Shown here in pieces: positions 35,453-43,537 of a stretch of DNA of 49,279 bases (the first letter of the stretch is position 1; each line of letters opens with the position of its first letter). This stretch comes from Actinomycetota bacterium. Its GTDB lineage: Bacteria; Actinomycetota; Actinomycetes; Nanopelagicales; Nanopelagicaceae. The notes beneath the pieces were generated by a model, which was not told the origin of the DNA, did no database searches, and saw nothing but the letters and a program-made list of their open reading frames with translations. The translations under genes and the position numbers were made by a program. The stretch is taken from positions 1-49,279 of the forward strand of contig RGZI01000003.1 of the NCBI GenBank assembly GCA_010031635.1. The letters run 5' to 3'.

Positions 35453-37642
35453 ATGTCTGGAGTGTCTGGAGTGTCTGGTAAGTCTGGGACATCTGCCGGT
35501 CCAGTGATCTTTATTCTCGCTGCAGGTGAAGGCACGCGGATGCAATCTCAACTTCCCAAAGTTTTACATAAAGTTTTAGGCCGCACACTTATTGAGCATG
35601 TAATCGATGCGGCTAATGATTTAAACCCTAGCCAATTAGTAGTTGTTGTTGGTGCACATCGAGATTTAGTTGAAGAGGTGGTTAGCAAAGTTTCACCTGG
35701 TGCAAAAATCGTGGTTCAAGAAAAACGCGGTGGAACTGGCCATGCTGTTCGAATAGCGTTAGAAAATGTAAAAGTATCTGCAGAGACTCCCATATTGGTT
35801 TTAGCTGGTGATATTCCACTTATTACTTCAACAACTTTGCTATCACTATTAGATACGCATGTAGCAGAACAAAATTCGGCCACAGTTCTCACTGCAGAGA
35901 TAGATGACCCTGAAGGTTATGGACGAATTGTGCGAGATGGAAGTGATGGAATTCTAAGAATTGTAGAAGATCGAGATGCAACAGAGATAGAGCGCGAAAT
36001 AACTGAAATAAATTCCAGCGTTTACGTTTTCAATTCACATGATCTTGTTGATTCGTTGAGCAAAATTAATAATAAAAATGCCCAAGGTGAAGAGTATTTA
36101 ACTGATGCTATCGGAGTATTGCAATCGACAGGTAAGCGAGTAGAACCAGTTATTGTTGAAGATTTCATTGAAATTCTGGGAGTGAATGATCGTTTTCAAC
36201 TATCTGAGTGCACTGCATTATTACGCGATCGGATTAACCTACATTGGATGAAAAATGGCGTGACCATGATTGACCCAACAACTGTTTGGATTGACCCAAC
36301 TGTTTCATTATCGCAAGATGTAATTATTTATCCAGAAGTTGCGCTCGCCGGGAATACATCTATTGAAAGCGGAGTAACCATCGGAGCCCGAACTACCTTA
36401 ATTAATTGTGAAGTTAAAAGCGGTGCAAATATTCGCGACTCATATTGCGATGGAGCTCAAATTGGGGCTGAAGCTACGGTCGGACCATTTTCCTATTTGC
36501 GACCTGGAACTGTTTTAGAAAAGGGCGTAAAAGTTGGGGCTTATGTTGAGGTAAAGGAATCTCAAATCGGTGCCGGATCTAAAGTGCCACACCTTTCATA
36601 TATTGGAGACACCACAATTGGTGTTGGAACGAATATTGGCGCTGCAACCGTAACTGTGAATTATGACGGCGTAGAAAAGCATCAGACAGTGATCGGCGAT
36701 CATGTTCGAATTGGCAGTGACACGATGTTGGTTGCGCCACTTTCAATTGGCGATGGGGCTTACACGGCCGCAGGATCTGTAATTACTGAAGATGTTCCGG
36801 CGGGTTCAATGGGCGTTGGACGTGCGCGTCAACGTAATATCCTCGGGTGGGTGCTGCGCAAGCGCAGTGGAAGTGACAAACACATAATGGAACAATTGAT
36901 TATGGTTGATGCGCTAAAGCGTGCATCTGCAAAAAGAATTACGGTCGTTGCGCCTTTCTATGGTTACGCACGTCAAGACAAGAAGCACCGTGGACGCGAA
37001 CCAATCTCAGCTCGATTGATGGCAGATCTGTTTAAGACTGCTGGCGCTGATCGCTTAATGGTTGTTGATTTGCACACATCACAAATTCAAGGATTTTTTG
37101 ATGGGCCGGTTGATCATCTCTTTGCACTTCCTTTGCTGGCAAATTACGTCGGTAGCAAAGTTGATAGATCGCGATTGACAATAGTTTCACCAGATTCTGG
37201 CCGAGTTCGAGTGGCTGAACGTTGGAGCGATTTGCTAGGTGGCTGCCCTATTGCCTTTATCCATAAAACCCGTGACCCAAGAATTCCAAATGAATCATCA
37301 ACTGGAAGAGTTGTTGGTGACGTCAAAGGACAAACTTGCGTAGTAATCGATGACATGATCGACACGGCTGGAACAATCACTAAAGCAGTTGATGCACTTT
37401 TTGAAGATGGAGCAGCAGAAGTAATAATCGCAGCAACGCATGCGGTTATGTCAGGACCTGCGATTGAGCGTTTACGTAATTCGCGTGCCAGTGAAATCGT
37501 GATTACCGATACTCTGCCGATTGCAGATGAATGGAAATTTGATCGATTAACTGTGCTTTCAATCGCCCCACTTCTTGGTCGAGCAATTCGTGAGGTTTTT
37601 GAAGATGGATCGGTCACCAGCCTCTTTGATGGCCATTCCTAA
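35453..37642 (+). CDS. glmU-prs: GlmU fused in frame to N-terminally truncated Prs
   Basis: One 729-residue frame. Residues 1-~476 are complete bifunctional GlmU: uridylyltransferase domain (ILAAGEGTRMQSQLPKVLHKVLGR) and left-handed β-helix acetyltransferase (LSYIGDTTIGVGTNIGAATVTVNYDG, ending GRARQRNILGWVLRKRSGS). From ~477, HIMEQLIMVDALKRASAK continues as ribose-phosphate pyrophosphokinase with the flexible loop YGYARQDKKHRGREP, DLHTSQIQGFFD, and the PRPP loop CVVIDDMIDTAGT. By comparison with B. subtilis Prs the first ~71 residues are gone, including the FSDGE-type ATP-binding motif. Start ATG 35453 has AGGGGGA at 35441-35447. GlmU should be active; Prs probably not as drawn. glmU and prs are normally adjacent separate genes. 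Confidence 0.9.
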   Translation: MSGVSGVSGKSGTSAGPVIFILAAGEGTRMQSQLPKVLHKVLGRTLIEHVIDAANDLNPSQLVVVVGAHRDLVEEVVSKVSPGAKIVVQEKRGGTGHAVRIALENVKVSAETPILVLAGDIPLITSTTLLSLLDTHVAEQNSATVLTAEIDDPEGYGRIVRDGSDGILRIVEDRDATEIEREITEINSSVYVFNSHDLVDSLSKINNKNAQGEEYLTDAIGVLQSTGKRVEPVIVEDFIEILGVNDRFQLSECTALLRDRINLHWMKNGVTMIDPTTVWIDPTVSLSQDVIIYPEVALAGNTSIESGVTIGARTTLINCEVKSGANIRDSYCDGAQIGAEATVGPFSYLRPGTVLEKGVKVGAYVEVKESQIGAGSKVPHLSYIGDTTIGVGTNIGAATVTVNYDGVEKHQTVIGDHVRIGSDTMLVAPLSIGDGAYTAAGSVITEDVPAGSMGVGRARQRNILGWVLRKRSGSDKHIMEQLIMVDALKRASAKRITVVAPFYGYARQDKKHRGREPISARLMADLFKTAGADRLMVVDLHTSQIQGFFDGPVDHLFALPLLANYVGSKVDRSRLTIVSPDSGRVRVAERWSDLLGGCPIAFIHKTRDPRIPNESSTGRVVGDVKGQTCVVIDDMIDTAGTITKAVDALFEDGAAEVIIAATHAVMSGPAIERLRNSRASEIVITDTLPIADEWKFDRLTVLSIAPLLGRAIREVFEDGSVTSLFDGHS
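35456..35491 (+). repeat. 9-bp tandem repeat at the GlmU start
   Basis: TCTGGAGTG occurs twice, followed by two degenerate units (TCTGGTAAG, TCTGGGACA), encoding SGVSGVSGKSGTS before the conserved GlmU start. Looks like replication-slippage expansion and is not part of the enzyme fold. Confidence 0.7.
36878..36884 (+). other. GlmU/Prs join point
   Basis: Sequence homologous to the GlmU C-terminus (RKRSGSDK) passes directly into HIMEQLIMV of Prs at about 36880/36881, with no stop, spacer, ribosome-binding site or Prs N-terminus between. This fits a deletion of roughly 215 nt of prs plus the spacer, biological or from assembly. Confidence 0.75.
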
Positions 37643-37818
37643 GTTCTTAAACCTTCACTAGGCAATCAGTTAGGTAGTGCCTGAACCGCAATTTCCATTT
37701 CCAACCATCTTTGGCTAACCTTCGCAGATATTCCGGCGAGGGGGAAACCTCCCGTTATCGACGGGGCTTCGAAAGAAGTTCTCGCTGGGAAAATTACCAG
37801 GAGTACCAGGAGGATGTA
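37643..37818 (+). other. Leader region upstream of rplY
   Basis: A 176-nt gap with no supported gene; the rplY frame is open back to 37711 but the ribosome-binding site points to 37819. It contains short self-complementary segments, such as AGGCA with TGCCT near 37662-37684 and GAGGGGG with CCTCCC around 37738-37755. It may hold a prs terminator or an rplY leader; neither can be shown by eye. Confidence 0.35.
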
Positions 37819-38448
37819 ATGGCTGAGATCAAAATCGCAGGTGCCCGCCGGACTGAATTCGGAAAAGGTGCATCTCGCCGAACCAGACGTGATGGATTAG
37901 TTCCAGCTGTTATTTACGGCCATGGTGAAAATCCAATCCACATCTCATTGCCAGCACGCGAACTTGGTGTCGCTCTCAAATCTTCAAACGTATTGCTAGA
38001 TATTGATCTTGGGGATCATGTTGAGTTAACACTTCCAAAATCGGTTGTTCGCCATGCGATCAAAGGAACTCTTGAGCACATCGATTTAATTATTGTTCGA
38101 CGCGGTGAGCGCGTAGTTGTTTCTGTTCCGGTTCACACATCAGGTGAGTACGACCGTGATGGAATTTTAGAACACAATCACAACTCGATTGAAGTTGAAA
38201 CTGAAGCAACATCAATTCCAAGCTTCTTAGAATTAGATATGACTGGATTGGAAGCCGGAAGTTCTCTACATGCATCTGATGTGAAACTTCCTGCTGGTGT
38301 AATCCTTATCAGTGATCCAAAGATGGTTGTTGTACATCTTTCTGTCCGCTCTGCTCAAGAAGAGCCTGTTGCAGTTGTTGCACCTGTTGAAGGTGCCGCC
38401 GTACCTGCTGATGGCGCTGCCCCAGCTGCTGAAGGCGCAAAGAGCTAA
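37819..38448 (+). CDS. rplY: 50S ribosomal protein L25 (general stress protein Ctc type)
   Basis: A 209-residue two-domain L25/TL5/Ctc protein binding 5S rRNA. The N-terminal L25 domain starts AEIKIAGARRTEFGKGASRRTRRDGLVPAVIYGHG; the C-terminal β domain (~95-185) has EVETEATSIPSFLELDMTGLEAGSSLHASDVKLPAGV; an Ala/Pro-rich acidic tail follows. ATG 37819 is chosen because AGGAGG is 5-6 nt upstream; an upstream in-frame ATG at 37711 would add 36 residues unlike the family. The prs-rplY-pth order is typical of actinobacteria. Confidence 0.95.
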   Translation: MAEIKIAGARRTEFGKGASRRTRRDGLVPAVIYGHGENPIHISLPARELGVALKSSNVLLDIDLGDHVELTLPKSVVRHAIKGTLEHIDLIIVRRGERVVVSVPVHTSGEYDRDGILEHNHNSIEVETEATSIPSFLELDMTGLEAGSSLHASDVKLPAGVILISDPKMVVVHLSVRSAQEEPVAVVAPVEGAAVPADGAAPAAEGAKS

Positions 38449-38465
38449 TCCGCTAGCCTTCTTTC

Positions 38466-39041
38466 ATGAGTTGGCTTGTAGTAGGTCTTGGTAATCCCGG
38501 AAATGAATATTCGGCAACCCGTCACAACATCGGATTTCAGGTTGCTGATTATTTAGCTGAACAAGTTGCTGGAAAATTTAGCAAACATAAATCAAAAGCA
38601 GAAGTTTTAGAGGGCCGATTTGGCGTGGGCGTGGATGCTCCAAAAATTATTATTGCCAAGCCACAAACTTTTATGAATGATTCTGGGAAATCGGTAGTAG
38701 CACTTAGAAACTTTTATCAATTATCCAATTTGCAAATTATTGTTATTCACGATGAACTAGATATTGATTTTGCAAAGATCCGGGTCAAGCAAGGTGGTGG
38801 AGATAATGGACACAATGGGTTGAAAAGTTTGACCCAATCTCTTTCCGGACCAGATTACTTTCGAGTTCGAGTTGGAATTGGTAGACCAGTTGGGCATCTA
38901 GATGCGGCAGATTTTGTATTACAGGGCTTTAGTAATATTGAAAAAAAATCATTGCAAGATCTAATTATCAAAGCTGGCGATGCGGTCGAATCAGTTATGC
39001 GAAATGGGCTAGAGCGCACGCAACAAGATTTTAATGAGTAG
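38466..39041 (+). CDS. pth: Peptidyl-tRNA hydrolase
   Basis: A 191-residue enzyme releasing tRNA from stalled peptidyl-tRNA. VVGLGNPGNEYSATRHNIGF carries the catalytic His (TRHN); KPQTFMNDSG and VIHDELDIDFAKIRVKQGGGDNGHNGLKS are the other signatures with the active-site Asn and Asp. ATG 38466, 17 nt after rplY. The final 11 nt overlap the convergent FGGY kinase gene. In many actinobacteria pth lies close to mfd; here about 8 kb with a sugar cluster and ppc separates them. Confidence 0.97.
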   Translation: MSWLVVGLGNPGNEYSATRHNIGFQVADYLAEQVAGKFSKHKSKAEVLEGRFGVGVDAPKIIIAKPQTFMNDSGKSVVALRNFYQLSNLQIIVIHDELDIDFAKIRVKQGGGDNGHNGLKSLTQSLSGPDYFRVRVGIGRPVGHLDAADFVLQGFSNIEKKSLQDLIIKAGDAVESVMRNGLERTQQDFNE

Positions 39042-40458
39042 CGCGTTCAACCCACTCTAAATATTTTGTGTATTCAATATTTGCCATATTTTGATCTTCA
39101 GTTGTTGCGGTGAAGGAGATCTTTTCGCCTGAGAATTTAGGTGCTAAAACCTCTGGTGCGACTCCGCTTGCTGCACTTGCTGCCAAAATTGCCGCCCCAA
39201 CACTTGAAGAATCAGATTCACTAAAAGAAATAATTTCAGAGCGCAAAATTCGACTTCTAATGTCGCGCCACAATTTTGATTGATGGGATGCACCGCCAAG
39301 GTGAACAGTTGATGGCAACTCATCACTTAGGGATTTAGCTTGATCAATTATATGTCGAGCAGTAAAACCAACTCCGAAAATTACCGCATGAGCAATATCG
39401 CTAAATTTACTTTGGTGCGAAAGTCCGGCAAAGAGGGCGCGAATATCACTACGCCAAATAGGAGCACGCTCACCTGCAAGATATGGCAAAAAGATTTCAT
39501 TGTGGGCGTTGCTACTTTCGACAGATTTAGAGAGTAACTCTTCAGGTGTGGAATTAAAAAGATCTGCAGCCCAAGAGATTGCAGAACCGCTACTTTGGGT
39601 TGGACCAAATATCACTGGTATTGGCGCACAACTTTCAGGAACGGTAGAAAGGTTATGTTTACCTTCACTTAATTTTCTACAAGATATTCCCGCGATATCC
39701 GAACTTCCTGAGATAACAAATGCTGTGGGTTTTGAAAATACTTCAAGAGCCAACATGCCAGCAAGTGCATCTGACCAACCAATTGCGACTGGAATTCCAG
39801 CGGGTAGAAATTTATTGCCAACAGAAGTTGCGCCAGCAACCTCCCATGGCTTACCAATTGCTGGGATTAATTCATTTGGCAATCCAAGACTCTTCCAAGC
39901 CTGCGTGGGCTTTAAAGTTGTGGCATGAATTAAACCTTTGCTTGACCAATTGTCAGAAGAAAATTGTCCAGTTAAATGGAAAAGTAAAAAATCTTTTGCT
40001 TGCAATAAGCGCGAATCTTTTTGTAAAATTTTTGGCTCATGCTCCTTTAGCCAGCGAACTTTTGGCAAAATTCCAGAAGGGGCCCATGGCAAAGAGAGTC
40101 CAAAATCTTTCGCGACATCTGGGATTTCAACAGCAAATAGATCTGCCTCATTTTGTGAACGCGTATCTTGCCAAGTCATGGCGGGGCGCAAAGAATTACC
40201 AAGTAAATCTGTCACCACCAAGGTCGGCGTCTGTCCGACAATTCCGACCCCGGCAATTTTGGTTAGATCAACATCTAATTCACTTAAAACCTTTGTGAAG
40301 GCTGCTAACCAGTTGAGTGGATCTTGCTCTACCCAACTTTCATTTGGTCGGTGCGTTTCATACCCAGCAGAAGCTCTGGCCAAAACAAGGCCATCTTGAT
40401 TAATTGCGGTTGCTTTTAGGGCAGAGGTTCCTAGATCAATGCCAAGCCAGATTTGCAT
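39031..40458 (-). CDS. FGGY-family carbohydrate kinase (xylulokinase-like)
   Basis: A 475-residue sugar kinase. The N-terminal phosphate-1 motif is LGIDLGTSALKATAINQDG, ESWVEQDPLNWLAAF is the FGGY N-domain signature, TWQDTRS binds substrate, and GWSDALAGML holds the putative catalytic Asp. VHLGGASHQSKLWRDIRSRIL near the C-terminus is the adenosine-motif region. It is most like xylulokinases, but relatives also phosphorylate ribulose, fuculose or 2-keto-deoxy sugars. Divergent from the 40519 gene, with a perfect 14-bp palindrome between. It probably acts in the adjoining sugar pathway. Confidence 0.88.
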   Translation of the reverse strand: MQIWLGIDLGTSALKATAINQDGLVLARASAGYETHRPNESWVEQDPLNWLAAFTKVLSELDVDLTKIAGVGIVGQTPTLVVTDLLGNSLRPAMTWQDTRSQNEADLFAVEIPDVAKDFGLSLPWAPSGILPKVRWLKEHEPKILQKDSRLLQAKDFLLFHLTGQFSSDNWSSKGLIHATTLKPTQAWKSLGLPNELIPAIGKPWEVAGATSVGNKFLPAGIPVAIGWSDALAGMLALEVFSKPTAFVISGSSDIAGISCRKLSEGKHNLSTVPESCAPIPVIFGPTQSSGSAISWAADLFNSTPEELLSKSVESSNAHNEIFLPYLAGERAPIWRSDIRALFAGLSHQSKFSDIAHAVIFGVGFTARHIIDQAKSLSDELPSTVHLGGASHQSKLWRDIRSRILRSEIISFSESDSSSVGAAILAASAASGVAPEVLAPKFSGEKISFTATTEDQNMANIEYTKYLEWVERATH

Positions 40459-40480
40459 AGCACTCCCTTTCTGCCTGAGT

Positions 40481-40494
40481 TGAGGGTACCCTCA
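40481..40494. promoter_or_regulatory. Perfect 14-bp palindrome in the divergent sugar promoter
   Basis: TGAGGGTACCCTCA is fully self-complementary and lies between the FGGY kinase start (40458, minus) and the ManD-like gene start (40519, plus). Position and symmetry fit an operator for a dimeric repressor that controls both directions. No regulator gene lies in this cluster; MarR and TetR at 34.1-35.2 kb are the nearest. Confidence 0.6.
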
Positions 40495-40518
40495 CGTTTG
40501 CAATAGAAGGGGGTCAAG

Positions 40519-41592
40519 ATGACAACTATAAAGAAGATCTCAACATATTTATTAGGGCAAGATCAAATTTTTGTAAAAATTGACACCTCAGAGCCAGGAT
40601 TATTTGGTTGGGGAAGTGCTGCATTTGCTGGCCATCACAAATTAATTGCAATCAGCGTTGACGATTACCTAACTGATTTTTTGGTTGGCAAAGAGATAAC
40701 TGAGATTGAAGATATTTGGCAAACCTCTCAAGTGCAATCCTCTTGGCGAAATGATCCAGCGCTTAATTGCGCCCTTTCGGCAATTGATCAAGCGCTTTGG
40801 GATATTAAAGGGAGGGAGGTTGGAAAGTCGGTTGTCGATCTCATCGGCGGGCGTGCCCGTAAAGCGGTTCCGGTATTAATGAAAAGTGAAAAGAATTTAA
40901 ATTCGGGATTGATAGACGAGATTGCAAAATTACAAGAAGAGGGATTTCAATATTTTTTGATTAACCCAGAGATGGATTCCAAAGCAGTTACATACGGCAA
41001 ACAAATTGTTGAAGTTTTTAGCAAATTGCGATCTGAGTTCGGCAATACAGTAAATCTTGCGCATGATTTTGATGGAAGGTTGTCACCTACCGAAGCACTT
41101 TCAGTTGTTAAACGTTTAGAAGAATTTCATCCTTTCTTTCTAGAAGATGTATTTCCTCCCGAACATATTGATTGGCACCTTGCAATGAGAATGCAAACCA
41201 AAGTTCCAATGGCTACAGGCAAAAGATTTGTAAATCCACATGAATGGCTAAACATAATTCCGCAAATGGCAATTGATGTCTTGCGTTGCAACGTAGGTGC
41301 AATTGGTGGATTTAGCCAAGCCTTAAAAATTGGACATTATGCGGCTCCAATAAGTATTCGAACTTCATGGTCAGCTGGTCAATTGCAAAGTCCAATTGAG
41401 TCGGTAGCAACTGGCCATCTATCGCTCAATCTGCTCCTCTCTGGTCCGCAGGAATGGCACGAACTTTCCTCGGAAATTACCGATGTGGTCGGGGGATTAC
41501 CTGAGTTGAAAAATGGATACCTTTATTTCAACGCTGAACCTGGATTTGGCCTTGAAATTTCAGAACAAGCTCTCGCCCTATTGAGTAATTAG
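40519..41592 (+). CDS. ManD-like enolase-superfamily protein with altered active site
   Basis: A 357-residue protein with the enolase-superfamily fold: NCALSAIDQALWDIKGREVGKSVVDLIGG in the capping/barrel boundary, then NLAHDFDGRLSPTEAL and FFLEDVFPPEH, which parallel the HDVHxRLTP and LEDP strands of D-mannonate dehydratase. The third metal position, normally a Glu in a GE-x-F motif, reads ATGKRFVNPHEW (Lys), and the RTAWHGP segment carrying a catalytic His reads RTSWSAGQ. The usual Lys-x-Lys strand is INPEMDSK. At least one metal ligand seems lost, so dehydratase activity is doubtful. It is short (ManD ~400). ATG 40519 has AAGGGGG upstream. First gene of a four-gene run. Confidence 0.8.
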   Translation: MTTIKKISTYLLGQDQIFVKIDTSEPGLFGWGSAAFAGHHKLIAISVDDYLTDFLVGKEITEIEDIWQTSQVQSSWRNDPALNCALSAIDQALWDIKGREVGKSVVDLIGGRARKAVPVLMKSEKNLNSGLIDEIAKLQEEGFQYFLINPEMDSKAVTYGKQIVEVFSKLRSEFGNTVNLAHDFDGRLSPTEALSVVKRLEEFHPFFLEDVFPPEHIDWHLAMRMQTKVPMATGKRFVNPHEWLNIIPQMAIDVLRCNVGAIGGFSQALKIGHYAAPISIRTSWSAGQLQSPIESVATGHLSLNLLLSGPQEWHELSSEITDVVGGLPELKNGYLYFNAEPGFGLEISEQALALLSN

Positions 41593-41617
41593 CCAATAAA
41601 TAGAAAGATAACCCACT

Positions 41618-42475
41618 ATGACAACCATTAATTGTGTAAATGAAATTCGTAGCGAAGTTGGCGAAGGCCCAAACTGGGATGCAGGTACTTCAACAATCTC
41701 CTGGGTAGATATTGCTGGAAAGTTTTGGTTCGAGCAGAACATTGATGGTGGTGCAGTTACTACCCATTCAGTACCAGAAGTTATTGGTGCGATTGTTGGT
41801 CGGAAGAAAGGTGGTTATTACGCCGCAACTAAAGAAGGATTTGCTGAATTAAATCCAGATAATGGTTGGAAAATTACCAAGAATTTTCTAAAAGAAGATG
41901 AACGCATGAATGATGCAAAAGTTGATTCTGCTGGAAGATTTTGGGCTGGAAGTTGCACTATGGATATGGTGCCAGGAACCGGTGCTTTGCATGTCTTATC
42001 TGGTGATCTAACAATGAAAACCGTAGCAACCGGAATTACCCTTCCGAATGGGTTGGCATGGAGTGCAGATAATTCACATTTTTACCACGTAGATAGCATG
42101 CAGCACGTTCTGACTAGTTATGAAGTAGATTTTGAAAATGCTGAGTTACATAATAAGAAAACATTAGTTTCTTTTCCTGATGATGGATCAGTCCCTGACG
42201 GAATGTGCATTTCAAACGAAGGTTTATTATTAGTTGCCATGTGGGGTGGCTCACGAATTGAAATTTATGACCAACAGGGCAAAAAGCAATCGGTTATAGA
42301 TATGCCAGTAAAACAGCCAAGCTCATGTACTTTCGGTGGCGCAAATGGGGATCGATTAATTGTCACCTCAGCTCGTGCATCGCTAGGTGCAACTGCTAAT
42401 GATTTAGATGGCGGTTTGTTTATTGTTGATGGGCTCGGACTTACCGGTGCTCAAAGTGAAAAATTCAACGGTTAG
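41618..42475 (+). CDS. SMP-30/gluconolactonase-family lactonase
   Basis: A 285-residue six-bladed propeller enzyme hydrolysing sugar lactones. Metal ligands of the family are visible: Glu in EVGEGPNW, Asn in TLPNGLAW, Asp in SVPDGMCI, and MNDAKVDSAGRFWAGS, which supplies substrate contacts. In oxidative sugar pathways it opens the aldonolactone produced by a dehydrogenase such as the SDR two genes downstream. ATG 41618, 25 nt after the ManD-like gene. Confidence 0.92.
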   Translation: MTTINCVNEIRSEVGEGPNWDAGTSTISWVDIAGKFWFEQNIDGGAVTTHSVPEVIGAIVGRKKGGYYAATKEGFAELNPDNGWKITKNFLKEDERMNDAKVDSAGRFWAGSCTMDMVPGTGALHVLSGDLTMKTVATGITLPNGLAWSADNSHFYHVDSMQHVLTSYEVDFENAELHNKKTLVSFPDDGSVPDGMCISNEGLLLVAMWGGSRIEIYDQQGKKQSVIDMPVKQPSSCTFGGANGDRLIVTSARASLGATANDLDGGLFIVDGLGLTGAQSEKFNG

Positions 42476-42483
42476 GAGAAATT

Positions 42484-43518
42484 ATGCGCGCGCAATCCCG
42501 TAATCACTCATGTCGAATCCATGATAATTTCAAAATAGGAAAATTAGACGCTGTTGTATTAGAAAATGAAAAGTTGCGCATCACAGTAGCCGCAGGCCGT
42601 GGCGCTGATGTAGTTGAATTTTTGCACAAGCCTGATGATTTAGATTTGGTTTGGCTTACACCCAACGGTATGGTGGATGGCGAAGTTAATTACAACTACA
42701 ACGACCCACTTGGTGCATTTACTGATGAGTATCCAGGTGGTTGGCAAACAATTTTTCCAAATGGTGGTGCTGCATCTAATTACCAAGGTGCAGATTTTGG
42801 GCAACATGCTGAAATGGCACTTTTGCCATGGGATTTTAAGATTTTGAAAGATACTCCTGAAGAGATTTCCGTTGAATTTTTTGTGTATGGCCGGAAAACT
42901 CCATTTTTAGTAAAAAGAACCATGAGTTTGAAATCCAACTCCACAACTCTAGATATGGTCGAGACAATTGAGAATTTATCTGATGTTGAGATTCCGACAA
43001 TGTGGGGATTCCATTTCACATTTGGCCCACCATTTATGGATGATGAATGCCGAGTGGTACTCCCAGGAAAACCAACTGTGATGCCGCACGCCAGTGAGGT
43101 ATTCGGCAGTTCACGCCGACTAAAAGGAAATGAATATTTTGCTTGGCCTGTAGGAGTTGGACCAGATGACAAGCCAATTGATTTCAGCAATATTCCACCA
43201 CGAGATACTCCGACTGAAATGTTATACATGAAGGATTTAGAGCGAGGTGAGTACCGAGTCGAATCACCAAACAAAGGCTTAGCCGCAGTTGTTAAGTGGG
43301 ATAAAACAAATCATCCATACCTTTGGTTCTGGCAAGAGTTCGGCGCAACTAAGGGATATCCATGGTATGGCCGTTATTACAACATTGGCTTAGAACCATT
43401 TTCAAGTCTTCCAACAACAGGTGTAGTTGATTCAGTAAATAATGGAACTGCACTGATTTTTAAGGGTCGGGAAGTTAAGAGTAATAAATTCTCATTTGGC
43501 GTTGAAAAGTTAAAGTAA
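42484..43518 (+). CDS. Aldose-1-epimerase (galactose mutarotase)-like protein
   Basis: A 344-residue β-sandwich protein of the GalM/DUF4432-like class. IGKLDAVVLENEKLRITVAAGRGADVVEFLHKPDDLDLVW and DEYPGGWQTIFPNGG are characteristic; MWGFHFTFGPPF gives a His and RYYNIGLEPFSSLP the C-terminal Glu expected of a mutarotase. The classical GalM His pair is not obvious, so a mutarotase or sugar-binding role is likely but unproven. It begins 8 nt after the lactonase with GGAG at the right distance, and precedes the SDR by 19 nt. Confidence 0.8.
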   Translation: MRAQSRNHSCRIHDNFKIGKLDAVVLENEKLRITVAAGRGADVVEFLHKPDDLDLVWLTPNGMVDGEVNYNYNDPLGAFTDEYPGGWQTIFPNGGAASNYQGADFGQHAEMALLPWDFKILKDTPEEISVEFFVYGRKTPFLVKRTMSLKSNSTTLDMVETIENLSDVEIPTMWGFHFTFGPPFMDDECRVVLPGKPTVMPHASEVFGSSRRLKGNEYFAWPVGVGPDDKPIDFSNIPPRDTPTEMLYMKDLERGEYRVESPNKGLAAVVKWDKTNHPYLWFWQEFGATKGYPWYGRYYNIGLEPFSSLPTTGVVDSVNNGTALIFKGREVKSNKFSFGVEKLK

Positions 43519-43537
43519 AAAATTAGTAAGGAGTAAA

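Noticed and set aside
36887-37642. Separate Prs gene starting at ATG 36887
   Set aside because: No ribosome-binding site, and the product would still lack the ATP-binding N-terminus, so it does not rescue a normal prs.
37711-37818. N-terminal 36-residue extension of L25
   Set aside because: A strong AGGAGG points to ATG 37819 and the extension does not resemble the L25 family.
39720-40298. 192-codon plus-strand frame across the FGGY kinase gene
   Set aside because: Antisense to a gene with clear kinase motifs; the product is Leu/Gln-rich, typical of a shadow frame in AT-rich DNA.
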